Below are positions 7,607-14,089 of a DNA stretch of 20,244 bases, piece after piece (positions within the stretch are counted from its first letter, which is position 1; each line of letters starts with the position of its first letter). This DNA comes from Cyanobacteria bacterium UBA791 (GTDB lineage Bacteria > Cyanobacteriota > Vampirovibrionia > Gastranaerophilales > Gastranaerophilaceae). The notes under the pieces were generated by a model, which was not told the origin of the DNA, ran no database searches, and was given only the letters and a program-made list of their open reading frames with translations. The stretch spans positions 1 to 20,244 of the forward strand of contig DBIX01000045.1 in the NCBI GenBank assembly GCA_002297005.1. Direction: 5' to 3'. Both the position numbers and the translations under genes were made by a program.

Positions 7607-8971
7607 CTATTTCAACATTTCGTTAATAGCTTTTGCTGCTCTTTTACCTGCACCCATAGCGTTGATAGCTGTAGATGGACCAGTTGGAGCAACGTCACCA
7701 CCTGCATAGATGTTATCAATGCTTGTTTCACCAGTTTCAGCGTTAATGATGATATAACCTTTTTTATCACAATCAAGAGCTAAATCATCTTGAACAGCTG
7801 AACGTTGGATAATTGGGTTTGGACCAGTACCTAATGCAACGATTACTGTATCAACATCCATAATTTCATGTTTACCTGTTGCAACTGGTTTTCTTCTACC
7901 TGATTCATCCGGTTCGCCAAGTTCCATAATTTCAAGGTCTAAACCTTTAACATATCCTTCTTCACCAAGGATTTCGTCAGGTGAACGAAGTAAGTTAAAA
8001 ATAATACCTTCTTCTTTTGCGTGTCTGATTTCTTCAAGTCTTGCTGGAAGTTCAGCTTCTGTTCTTCTGTAAACGATAGTTACTTCATCGAAACCAACTC
8101 TTTTTGCTGTTCTTGCAGCATCCATTGCAACGTTACCACCACCGATGATAGCTACTTTTTTACCAACTCTTAATGGTGTTGGTGTGTTTTCGTCGTTAGC
8201 GTGCATTAAGTTTACACGTGTTAAGAATTCGTTTGCTGAATATACGCCGTTTAAGTTTTCACCTTTAATATTTAACATTTTTGGAAGACCTGCACCTGAG
8301 CAAAGGAAGATTGCATCAAATCCATCTTCTTTAAGTTGTTTGATAGTGATTGATTTACCAACGATAACGTTTTTCTTAAATTCAACATTCATTTTTTTCA
8401 ATGATTCAATTTCTCTATCTAAAACAGTTCTTGGTAATCTGAAAGGTGGAATACCATATCTTAAAACACCACCAAGTTTGTGAAGTGCTTCAAATACTAC
8501 AACCTTGTGACCAGCTTTTCTAAGGTCAGCAGCTGCTGTAATACCAGCACAACCAGAACCAACGATTGCAACCTTTTTACCTGTTTCTTTGATTTCTACT
8601 TCTTTAGCTTTTGTGTTGTCTCCAACATATCTTTCTAAAGCACCAATAGCAACAGGTTCACCTTTAATACCAAGTACGCAATTACCTTCGCATTGTTTTT
8701 CTTGTGGGCAAACTCTACCACAAACTGATGGTAGCATGCTTGATTGTCTGATAACTTCACCAGCACCCTCTAAATTGTTTTCTTTTAATTCGTGGATGAA
8801 TGCTGGAATGTTAATATTTACAGGGCAACCTTGCACGCATCTAGGATTTTTACAATTTAAACATCTTGATGCTTCGTTTTTAGCTTGCTCTGCTGTAAAG
8901 TTGTGTTGCACTTCTTCAAAATTCTTGTTACGAATATTGCTAGCAACTTCTTCTGGTCTTTGTCTTTCCAT
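7607..8971 (-). CDS. GltD-like / NfnB-like NADPH-dependent flavoprotein
   Basis: A 454-residue member of the glutamate synthase small-subunit family, flavoproteins that move electrons between NAD(P)H and Fe-S clusters. The N-terminal Fe-S domain has C37-x2-C40-x4-C45-x3-C49 and C84-x3-C88-x5-C94-x3-C98. The FAD-binding GxGxxG is GSGCAG at 138-143, with Cys where Pro is usual; an NADPH-binding GGGNVAMDAAR lies at 277-287; the C-terminal FAD motif is YAGGDVAPTGPSTAI. No large glutamate synthase subunit and no NfnA-type partner adjoins it, so it may be a stand-alone GltA-type enzyme or the NfnB/SudA half of an NADH-dependent ferredoxin:NADP oxidoreductase. SD AGAGGT lies at 8981-8986. Divergent from lpxI. 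Confidence 0.88.
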   Translation of the reverse strand: MERQRPEEVASNIRNKNFEEVQHNFTAEQAKNEASRCLNCKNPRCVQGCPVNINIPAFIHELKENNLEGAGEVIRQSSMLPSVCGRVCPQEKQCEGNCVLGIKGEPVAIGALERYVGDNTKAKEVEIKETGKKVAIVGSGCAGITAAADLRKAGHKVVVFEALHKLGGVLRYGIPPFRLPRTVLDREIESLKKMNVEFKKNVIVGKSITIKQLKEDGFDAIFLCSGAGLPKMLNIKGENLNGVYSANEFLTRVNLMHANDENTPTPLRVGKKVAIIGGGNVAMDAARTAKRVGFDEVTIVYRRTEAELPARLEEIRHAKEEGIIFNLLRSPDEILGEEGYVKGLDLEIMELGEPDESGRRKPVATGKHEIMDVDTVIVALGTGPNPIIQRSAVQDDLALDCDKKGYIIINAETGETSIDNIYAGGDVAPTGPSTAINAMGAGKRAAKAINEMLK

Positions 8972-9090
8972 TATTTTATTACCTCTTTTTCGTTACTTTC
9001 TTTTATATAAATATTTTACCACTTCAAGCTAAAATAAGTGGTTTAAAACATGTAAACTACACAAAATTTAGCAAAACATATTTATTCAAT

Positions 9091-9118
9091 TTAACAAATT
9101 ATATGCTTGTGTTATAAT
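9091..9118 (+). promoter_or_regulatory. Sigma-70 promoter of lpxI-lpxB-hemW
   Basis: TTAACA (9091-9096, 5 of 6 consensus) and a perfect TATAAT (9113-9118) are spaced by 16 bp, about 29 bp before the lpxI start. The remaining divergent region (8972-9090) contains CCACTT/AAGTGG inverted arms at about 9019-9041, which could be an operator or nothing. No clear minus-strand promoter for the gltD-like gene could be chosen. Confidence 0.75.
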
Positions 9119-9146
9119 CTCAACAAAAGAAGTATGAGGAAAAAGT

Positions 9147-9965
9147 ATGACTATTGAATTAGAAAATAAACAAGCTTTAGTTGCAGGTGATGGTTCATTA
9201 CCTGTTCAAATGGCTAAATATGCGAAAGAAAACGGTTTTGAAGTTGTTTGTATTTCATTATCAAGTGACAATTACAAGGAATTAAAAAAATATTGTTCAA
9301 AGGTTTATTCATACTCACCTTTACAAGTTTCAAAAATTGAAAAAACTCTTAAGGATGAACAAGTTAAACAACTTACATTTTTAGGTAAAGTTCATAAAGG
9401 TTTATTGTTAAAAAGACCAGCTATGATTGATTCAAGAGTTATTGAATTAATGGGCAAAGTAAAAAGATTGAATGATGATCAAGTTATGTTATTAATCATT
9501 GAAGAGATGGAAAAACTTGGTATCACTATCTTAGACCAAACTATTTTTATTAAAAATTGCATGATTCCATCAGGCGTTTTGGGCAAAGTTCAACCAACAG
9601 AAGCTCAAAAAGAAGATGTTGATTATGGTTTTTATATGGCAAAAGAAATGGGTAGACTTGATATAGGTCAATCTGTAGTAATTAAAGACAAAATGGTTAT
9701 GGCAGTTGAGGCTATTGAGGGTACGGATAGATGTATTGAACGTGGTGCAAAAATTGCTAAAAAGGATGCATCTATTGTAAAAGTTGCAAAACCATCTCAG
9801 GATAATAGATTTGATATTCCTGCTATTGGACTTAATACTTTAAAAGTTATGAAAAAATATAAAGCATCTTTGATTGCTCTTGAAGCAAATAAAACAATTA
9901 TTGTTAACCAAAAAGAAGTTGTTGATTTTGCAGATAAAAACAACATTGTTATTATGGCAGTTTAA
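9147..9965 (+). CDS. lpxI: UDP-2,3-diacylglucosamine diphosphatase LpxI
   Basis: LpxI hydrolyses UDP-2,3-diacylglucosamine to lipid X plus UMP in lipid A synthesis, replacing LpxH in many bacteria. The 272-residue protein has the N-terminal nucleotide-binding start LVAGDGSLPVQMAKYAKENG (11-30), the LTFLGKVHK and MIDSRVIELMGKVKRLNDDQ blocks, and the C-terminal catalytic domain with AVEAIEGTDRCIERG (186-200) and QDNRFDIPAIGLNTL (218-232). Asp223 aligns with the catalytic Asp225 described for Caulobacter LpxI. GAGGA at 9136-9140 is a good ribosome-binding site. It leads an operon with lpxB two bases after its stop. Confidence 0.93.
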   Translation: MTIELENKQALVAGDGSLPVQMAKYAKENGFEVVCISLSSDNYKELKKYCSKVYSYSPLQVSKIEKTLKDEQVKQLTFLGKVHKGLLLKRPAMIDSRVIELMGKVKRLNDDQVMLLIIEEMEKLGITILDQTIFIKNCMIPSGVLGKVQPTEAQKEDVDYGFYMAKEMGRLDIGQSVVIKDKMVMAVEAIEGTDRCIERGAKIAKKDASIVKVAKPSQDNRFDIPAIGLNTLKVMKKYKASLIALEANKTIIVNQKEVVDFADKNNIVIMAV

Positions 9966-9967
9966 TT

Positions 9968-11089
9968 ATGAAAAAACTTTTTATTATCACAGGTGAATAT
10001 TCAGGTCAAATGCACGCAACAAGAGTTGTTCGTGAATTAAAAAAAATGAATTCTGATATTCAGATTGAGGGTATTGGTGGAGAAGAATTAGAGGCAGAGG
10101 GCGTTAAACTTTTTGCTAATCACTCAAAAATGTCTGCCATGGGACTTACTCCTCAAATTGTTATTAATCATTTAAAATTAGGTAAAAATCTTGTTGATTA
10201 TTTATTAAATGATTATAAACCTGATGCTGTTTTATTAATTGATTATGGCGTATTTAATTTAAAAATTGCTAAACACATTAGAGGTAAAGGAATAAAGGTA
10301 TTCTATTATATTCCACCTCAAGTTTGGGCAAGTCGAAAATACCGTATAAACAAAATTAAAAAATATGTAGATAAAGTATTTTGTATTTTTCCATTTGAAA
10401 AACACATGTACGATTCATACTCTATTGACAATGTTTACGTTGGTCATCCACTTGTAAAACAACTTCCTGAAAAAGCTAACAGAGAAGAATTTTTTGCAAA
10501 ACATGGGTTGGACGTTAATAAAAAACTTGTTTCAGTTTTCCCAGGTTCAAGAGTTTTTGAACTTAAGTTTTTAGCTGATATTTTTATTAAAACAGCTAAA
10601 TATCTTAAAAATAAACATCCTGAATTGCAATTTTGCATTTCACATGCACCAAATTTAAAGGATGATGTTTTTGATAAATATTTAAAAGGTACTGATTTTA
10701 AAGTTATAAAAGGCGAGAACCAAGCATTGTTGAGTGTTTCTGATGCGTTGATTTTAGCATCTGGTACAGTTGCACTTGAAGCGGCTTTATATCAAACACC
10801 TATGATTATTGCATACAAAGGACCTTGGTTCTTCTATTTGGTCTATCTTTTAGTTAGATGTATTGATAGAGCATCTTTGCCAAACATTATTACTGGAAAA
10901 GATATTGTTCCAGAGTTTTTGCAAATTGGCGTTAAACCTCAAAAAATGGCTTACCAAATTGAAAAATATTTATATGATGCAGATCATAGAAAAGAAACTA
11001 TTGAGGCTTTAGGTACTGTCAGAGAATGTTTAACGGATAAATGTTCTGCTTATGAAGTTGCTAATGAATTGAATAAAGAATTATCATAG
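9968..11089 (+). CDS. lpxB: Lipid-A-disaccharide synthase
   Basis: A GT19 glycosyltransferase that joins lipid X to UDP-2,3-diacylglucosamine to form the lipid A disaccharide at the inner face of the inner membrane. It has 373 residues (E. coli 382). Recognisable blocks are TGEYSGQMHA (8-17), SAMGLTPQI, LLIDYGVFNLK with Asp92 matching catalytic Asp98 of E. coli, PPQVWASRKYRI, YVGHPL, VFPGSR and LILASGTVALEAAL. The usual GE-x-SGD loop reads GEYSGQ here, a substitution at a conserved Asp. With lpxI directly upstream, it strongly supports an outer membrane with lipid A. Confidence 0.94.
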   Translation: MKKLFIITGEYSGQMHATRVVRELKKMNSDIQIEGIGGEELEAEGVKLFANHSKMSAMGLTPQIVINHLKLGKNLVDYLLNDYKPDAVLLIDYGVFNLKIAKHIRGKGIKVFYYIPPQVWASRKYRINKIKKYVDKVFCIFPFEKHMYDSYSIDNVYVGHPLVKQLPEKANREEFFAKHGLDVNKKLVSVFPGSRVFELKFLADIFIKTAKYLKNKHPELQFCISHAPNLKDDVFDKYLKGTDFKVIKGENQALLSVSDALILASGTVALEAALYQTPMIIAYKGPWFFYLVYLLVRCIDRASLPNIITGKDIVPEFLQIGVKPQKMAYQIEKYLYDADHRKETIEALGTVRECLTDKCSAYEVANELNKELS

Positions 11090-11090
11090 T

Positions 11091-12191
11091 ATGACTAAAA
11101 ACGCTTATATTCACATTCCTTTTTGTAAGTTAAAATGCAATTATTGTTCGTTTACATCCTTTGAAACAGTTGATTTTTTACCTGAATATTTAGTTGCATT
11201 AAAAAATGAAATTGAACACTTTTATAATGGCGAAAAGCTAAATACTCTTTATTTTGGCGGTGGAACCCCGTCTTTGTTATCAGTTGAACAAACTAAATCA
11301 ATTTATGATTTGTTTAATTTTGAAAATGACGCAGAAATTACGATTGAGGTTAATCCAAATGATGTTAATCCAAATGATGTTAATCATGACTTTTTAAAAG
11401 GTGTGTTTGATATAGGTATAAACCGTTTGAGTATGGGTGTTCAGACTTTTGATGACGAAATCTTGAAAATTATTGGTCGTCGACATACATCATCAGAAGC
11501 TTTGAAGGCTCTTGATATTGCTAAAAATGTTGGATTTAATAATGTTTCTATAGATTTTATTTATGGACTTCCTAATCAAACTATGGAAAAATTTATGGCT
11601 GATATTGAAAAAGCTGTAACTCTTCCTATTAAACATATTTCTTTTTATGGGTTGAAAATCGAAGATGGGTGTAAGTTTGCAAGTAATATGCCAAAAAATC
11701 TTCCTGATTCGGATTTACAAGCTGATATGTACGAATTTTTGTGCGATTTTTTACCTAAAAATGGGTTTGAACATTATGAGATAAGTAATTTTTCAAAAAA
11801 AGGTTTTAATTCTCGCCATAATTTGAATTATTGGGATAATAACTCTTACTATGGTTTTGGAGTTTCAGCTCACGGCTTTGACGGAATGCTAAGATATTCT
11901 AATAAAACTAATTTAAAGGATTATATCAAGAATCCTCTTGAATACGAAATTGGTACAACGCTTTCAAAAGAGGAAAGACTTGAAGAAGAAATATTTTTAG
12001 GTTTTAGAAAGGTTTCAGGTATTGATGTTGAAAAAATAAAACGTGTATATAGTTTTGATTTTGAAAAAGAATTTAAAAAAGTTTTAGATAAATATAAAGA
12101 CTATTTTGTAAAAACTGAAAATGGTTATGCCTTTAATACAAAAGGCTTTTTGATTAGTAATTTGATACTTTCAGAATTCATGTTTGATTAA
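11091..12191 (+). CDS. hemW: HemW-type radical SAM heme chaperone
   Basis: A 366-residue radical SAM protein of the HemN/HemW family. The cluster motif is C12-x3-C16-x2-C19 followed by Ser-Phe, so the fourth Cys of true coproporphyrinogen oxidase HemN (CX3CX2CXC) is missing; this marks HemW, which binds and delivers heme and is often misannotated as HemN. Other motifs are LYFGGGTPSLL, RLSMGVQTFDD, SIDFIYGLPNQT, HYEISNFSKKG and SRHNLNYW. It starts 1 base after the lpxB stop without a clear SD, suggesting translational coupling. Residues about 87-96 hold a duplicated VNPND (see the repeat at 11349). Its stop codon abuts the T-tract of the convergent gene's terminator. Confidence 0.9.
   Translation: MTKNAYIHIPFCKLKCNYCSFTSFETVDFLPEYLVALKNEIEHFYNGEKLNTLYFGGGTPSLLSVEQTKSIYDLFNFENDAEITIEVNPNDVNPNDVNHDFLKGVFDIGINRLSMGVQTFDDEILKIIGRRHTSSEALKALDIAKNVGFNNVSIDFIYGLPNQTMEKFMADIEKAVTLPIKHISFYGLKIEDGCKFASNMPKNLPDSDLQADMYEFLCDFLPKNGFEHYEISNFSKKGFNSRHNLNYWDNNSYYGFGVSAHGFDGMLRYSNKTNLKDYIKNPLEYEIGTTLSKEERLEEEIFLGFRKVSGIDVEKIKRVYSFDFEKEFKKVLDKYKDYFVKTENGYAFNTKGFLISNLILSEFMFD
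11349..11378 (+). repeat. 15-bp in-frame tandem duplication in hemW
   Basis: GTTAATCCAAATGAT occurs twice without interruption (11349-11363 and 11364-11378), and a third partial copy GTTAATC follows. It duplicates the five residues VNPND inside the E(V/A)NP segment of the radical SAM barrel, where relatives normally carry one copy. The exact identity points to recent replication slippage. Confidence 0.9.
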
Positions 12192-12220
12192 AAAAAGGGG
12201 GCGAGCCAAAGGCTCGCCCC
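12191..12220 (-). terminator. Strong terminator of the 92-residue protein gene
   Basis: Ten perfect GC-rich pairs (GGGGCGAGCC 12198-12207 with 12211-12220) and an AAA loop are followed on the minus strand by C then a run of T into the hemW stop codon. On the plus strand no T-run follows, so it terminates the minus-strand gene ending at 12236, not hemW. Confidence 0.85.
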
Positions 12221-12235
12221 TCAAAGTAATTAAAC

Positions 12236-12514
12236 TTATTTAGCAGCGTTTTTGATTAATTCTTCTGCTGCTGATTTTGCAAAGGATTCAGCTGTTTGAG
12301 TTGCAATAGATTTTGCACCCTCGCCGATAGATTTTGCAATTTTTGCCCAAGCACTTTCTTTTGGCTCTTCTTTTTTCTTAGTTGATAATTCAAATTTATC
12401 AGCTTCTAATTCTCTAAGTTGAGCTTGTTTGTAATAATTAATTGGTGCTGTGTGATTACCATTTTTTTCAGCAATTTGAGCTTGAAAACTAATGTTTGAA
12501 ATACCTGATACCAT
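12236..12514 (-). CDS. Small SFQA-motif protein with cationic helical tail
   Basis: A 92-residue protein of unknown function. It begins MVSGISNISFQAQ, sharing the start MV, the N-terminal S-N-[IV]-SF-[QG]-A motif (here residues 6-12) and the upstream DNA element with the gene at 13475. No signal peptide or membrane helix is evident. Residues about 53-92 are rich in Ala, Lys, Glu and Ser (SAWAKIAKSIGEGAKS onward) and should form a long amphipathic helix, so peripheral membrane or protein binding is possible. SD GGAGG lies 8 bp before the ATG, with a spacer (TTTAGGTT) identical to that of the gene at 13475. It appears monocistronic, with its own promoter-like element and strong terminator. Real gene: likely; function: not known. 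Confidence 0.8.
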   Translation of the reverse strand: MVSGISNISFQAQIAEKNGNHTAPINYYKQAQLRELEADKFELSTKKKEEPKESAWAKIAKSIGEGAKSIATQTAESFAKSAAEELIKNAAK

Positions 12515-12550
12515 AACCTAAACCTCCAATAAAATATAACCATTAAACCA

Positions 12551-12589
12551 CTACATGTATATAAAGTATTTTTCTTCTGAAAAATTGCC
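12551..12589 (-). promoter_or_regulatory. Shared 39-bp promoter-like element, copy 1
   Basis: On the minus strand the element reads GGCAATT, 15 bp, ACTTTATAT, AC, ATGTAG, ending 36 bp before the ATG at 12514. The same parts at the same spacing occur before the next two small-protein genes (13319 and 13955). Its position fits a promoter with GCAATT as a -35-like box and TTTATA about 17 bp later as a -10-like box. Confidence 0.7.
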
Positions 12590-12636
12590 TTTTTATGACG
12601 ATTTTTTCTTGTTTTTTGTAATAATGTTTACAATAA

Positions 12637-12662
12637 AAATGACCAACTATAGTTGGTCATTT
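12637..12662 (-). terminator. Palindromic terminator of the 200-residue protein gene
   Basis: A perfect 26-bp palindrome (12-bp arms AAATGACCAACT / AGTTGGTCATTT) lies 22 bp past the stop of the gene at 12685. On the minus strand it ends in ATTTTTATTG. The hairpin has little GC at its base but the position fits termination. Confidence 0.7.
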
Positions 12663-12684
12663 CTTTTGTATTTTAAATTTATAA

Positions 12685-13287
12685 TTAGCCAAGGATTTCC
12701 CATTTAGCACCACTTTTGCAAGTGCCAGATTTTGCACCATTATTCATACCTTGCATTAGTTCTCTAAGTTCTTCTTCGCCAACTTCACCCTCTGTAAAGT
12801 TTACCTTGATATTAGGAACTTTAGCTTCTGTTTTAGGAGCTTCATTTGGGGCAAATTGGAAATATGTTTGACCTGTAGCATCCTTTTCAGGGAAAGGTTT
12901 CATTTCGCCATCAGCTTTTTTACCTAATTTACCCTTTGCCCAAGTTGTTAAGCTTGTAATACCTTTATCAATTGTGTCGCCACCTTTGAATGCTAAGTTT
13001 TTAAGTTTGTCAGTAAATGTTTTTGGGTCTTTAACTTCTTTTAAAACACCTGTTTTTACTCCAGCGTATAGAGCAACTACAGTAGCTGCAGCTGTAAATA
13101 ATCCAGCAATAATACCTTTTTTAACTGCACTAGATTTTTTCTTAGAAGTTTCTTCTGCTTGTTGAGGTGTACCTTGAAAACTTACTGTTTGAGGTTGATA
13201 TGTATAACCTTGAACTGCTGGATATTGAACTCTATTATTTAAAATACCATTGTATTGACCAATTGAACTGTTTAAACCTACTGTCAT
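12685..13287 (-). CDS. SFQG-motif small membrane protein (paralogue of the 13475 gene)
   Basis: A 200-residue protein of unknown function. The N-terminal 34 residues are Tyr/Gln/Asn-rich, followed by VSFQG (35-39), a Lys-rich patch, a predicted membrane helix (about 58-77, KKGIIAGLFTAAATV...YAGVKTG), a KLKNLAFKGG motif, and the block GEMKPFPEKDATGQ-T-YFQFAPNEAPK, which matches the neighbour at 25 of 26 positions. About 55 further residues are unique to it and acidic. ATG at 13287 is preferred to an in-frame GTG at 13296 because AAAGGTGG lies just before the ATG and overlaps the GTG. It has its own upstream element and hairpin. Lys before the helix suggests N-in, C-out, by inference. Confidence 0.85.
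   Translation of the reverse strand: MTVGLNSSIGQYNGILNNRVQYPAVQGYTYQPQTVSFQGTPQQAEETSKKKSSAVKKGIIAGLFTAAATVVALYAGVKTGVLKEVKDPKTFTDKLKNLAFKGGDTIDKGITSLTTWAKGKLGKKADGEMKPFPEKDATGQTYFQFAPNEAPKTEAKVPNIKVNFTEGEVGEEELRELMQGMNNGAKSGTCKSGAKWEILG
12836..12909 (-). repeat. Conserved 74-bp block, copy A
   Basis: This stretch encodes most of the block shared with the paralogue and matches 13485-13558 at 68 of 74 bases by direct comparison, well above the similarity of the flanking DNA of the two genes. Confidence 0.85.
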
Positions 13288-13318
13288 AAAAACCACCTTT
13301 AAAAACCTAAACCATTAC

Positions 13319-13357
13319 CTACATATATATAAAGTTCATGATTTTAAAATAATTGCC
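13319..13357 (-). promoter_or_regulatory. Shared 39-bp promoter-like element, copy 2
   Basis: On the minus strand it reads GGCAATT, 15 bp, ACTTTATAT, AT, ATGTAG, with exactly the same length and spacing as the copies at 12551 and 13955, although the spacer between the two boxes differs in sequence. It ends 31 bp before the ATG at 13287. Confidence 0.7.
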
Positions 13358-13406
13358 TGACAAATTCTCATGTTAGGGGTTTTATTACAAATTTGTTACA
13401 ATACAA

Positions 13407-13436
13407 AGAAGAATGTAACCGAAATTACATTCTTCT
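13407..13436 (-). terminator. Hairpin after the 148-residue protein gene, possible terminator
   Basis: Arms AGAAGAATGTAA (13407-13418) and its complement (13425-13436) form a 12-bp stem, 39 bp past the stop at 13475. The T-tract on the minus strand is poor (TTTGTATTG), so termination may be weak and some read-through into the next gene is possible. Confidence 0.45.
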
Positions 13437-13474
13437 GAGTGTTAATTATTTAGTTATTGGCTGAATTTCTATAA

Positions 13475-13921
13475 TTAAGCTTTTGGAGCTTCATTTGGAG
13501 CAAATTGGAAGTACATTTGACCTGTAGCATCTTTTTCAGGGAAAGGTTTCATTTCACCTTTATTAGCTTTTGATAAAAGATTTTTACCTTTGCCGATTAC
13601 CCAATCAACACCTTTTTTAACGTATGAACCACCTTCAAATGCTAAGTTTTGAAGTTTTTCTGTCCATTTAGAAGCGTTTTCAACTTTAGTTAATTTACCA
13701 GTTTTAACACCTGCATAAAGAGCTGCTGCTGCAACTGCTACACCTGCGATTGTACCGATGATACCTTTTTTAGATACGCTACCTTTTTTCTTACCAGCGA
13801 TTTCTACTGTATCAGCTGCACCTGTGAAATTTGATGGTGCTTGCATATATTCTCTAGCATTTGCTGTTGCTTGTGGAATAGCACCGAATGAAACATTTGA
13901 TAAACCGATTGAATTAACCAT
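13475..13921 (-). CDS. SFGA-motif small membrane protein
   Basis: A 148-residue protein of unknown function, paralogous to the gene at 12685. Layout: MVNSIGLSNVSFGA with the motif at 10-14; a Thr/Ala/Asn-rich stretch; a Lys-rich patch (44-52); a hydrophobic Ala-rich helix at about 53-71 followed by YAGVKTGKL; TEKLQNLAFEGG (87-98); a lysine-rich segment; and the conserved block starting GEMKPFPEKDATGQ (122-147). The protein ends one residue after this block, while the paralogue continues. SD GGAG lies 8 bp before the ATG. The hydrophobic segment could be a single membrane helix; no cleavable signal peptide is obvious. It is divergent from the large TonB-like gene at 14090. Confidence 0.85.
   Translation of the reverse strand: MVNSIGLSNVSFGAIPQATANAREYMQAPSNFTGAADTVEIAGKKKGSVSKKGIIGTIAGVAVAAAALYAGVKTGKLTKVENASKWTEKLQNLAFEGGSYVKKGVDWVIGKGKNLLSKANKGEMKPFPEKDATGQMYFQFAPNEAPKA
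13485..13558 (-). repeat. Conserved 74-bp block, copy B
   Basis: Second copy of the block at 12836-12909, with six base differences and no gaps. Both copies lie in the same frame and orientation. Confidence 0.85.
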
Positions 13922-13954
13922 AACCTAAACTCCTATAAACTAACTTTTAACTAC

Positions 13955-13993
13955 CTACATCCATGTAAAGTATTTTTCTTTTTGAAAATTGCT
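13955..13993 (-). promoter_or_regulatory. Shared 39-bp promoter-like element, copy 3
   Basis: On the minus strand it reads AGCAATT, 15 bp, ACTTTACAT, GG, ATGTAG, the same spacing as the two other copies, ending 33 bp before the ATG at 13921. Here the right part contains a small inverted repeat, TACAT-GG-ATGTA. It lies in the 168-bp divergent region shared with the gene at 14090. Confidence 0.7.
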
Positions 13994-14038
13994 TTTTCTG
14001 TTAAAATTCACTTAACATTTGTTTACATTTTGCCTGAA

Positions 14039-14057
14039 ATATGGAATATTTCCATAT
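14039..14057. promoter_or_regulatory. Inverted repeat upstream of the TonB-like gene
   Basis: ATATGGAA-TAT-TTCCATAT is a perfect inverted repeat with 8-bp arms, centred about 42 bp before the start at 14090. Its size fits a dimeric repressor operator. A second, imperfect repeat GTGTAA-N5-TTATAC follows at about 14061-14076. No regulator can be named. Confidence 0.5.
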
Positions 14058-14089
14058 CTCGTGTAATCATGTTATACAGAAAGGGACGT

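Noticed and set aside
8145..9032. Plus-strand reading frames inside the gltD-like gene
   Set aside because: They are shadows of a conserved gene on the other strand and look like no known protein.
9019..9041. CCACTT/AAGTGG inverted repeat between gltD-like and lpxI genes
   Set aside because: Arms are only 6 bp and AT-flanked; too weak to call an operator on sequence alone.
12191..12220. Hairpin as terminator of hemW
   Set aside because: There is no T-run on the plus strand after the stem; the run of T is on the minus side.
13288..13296. GTG start for the 200-residue small protein
   Set aside because: The GTG is part of the AAAGGTGG ribosome site for ATG 13287.
12236..13993. CRISPR array or insertion sequence in the repeated small-gene region
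   Set aside because: The repeats are three promoter-like elements and a coding block; there is no spacer-repeat pattern, transposase or flanking target duplication.
13982..14089. Longer N-terminus of the TonB-like protein from TTG 13982 or ATG 14069
   Set aside because: The added residues overlap the shared promoter-like element or the inverted repeat and lack a ribosome site; ATG 14090 has AAGGGA at the right distance.
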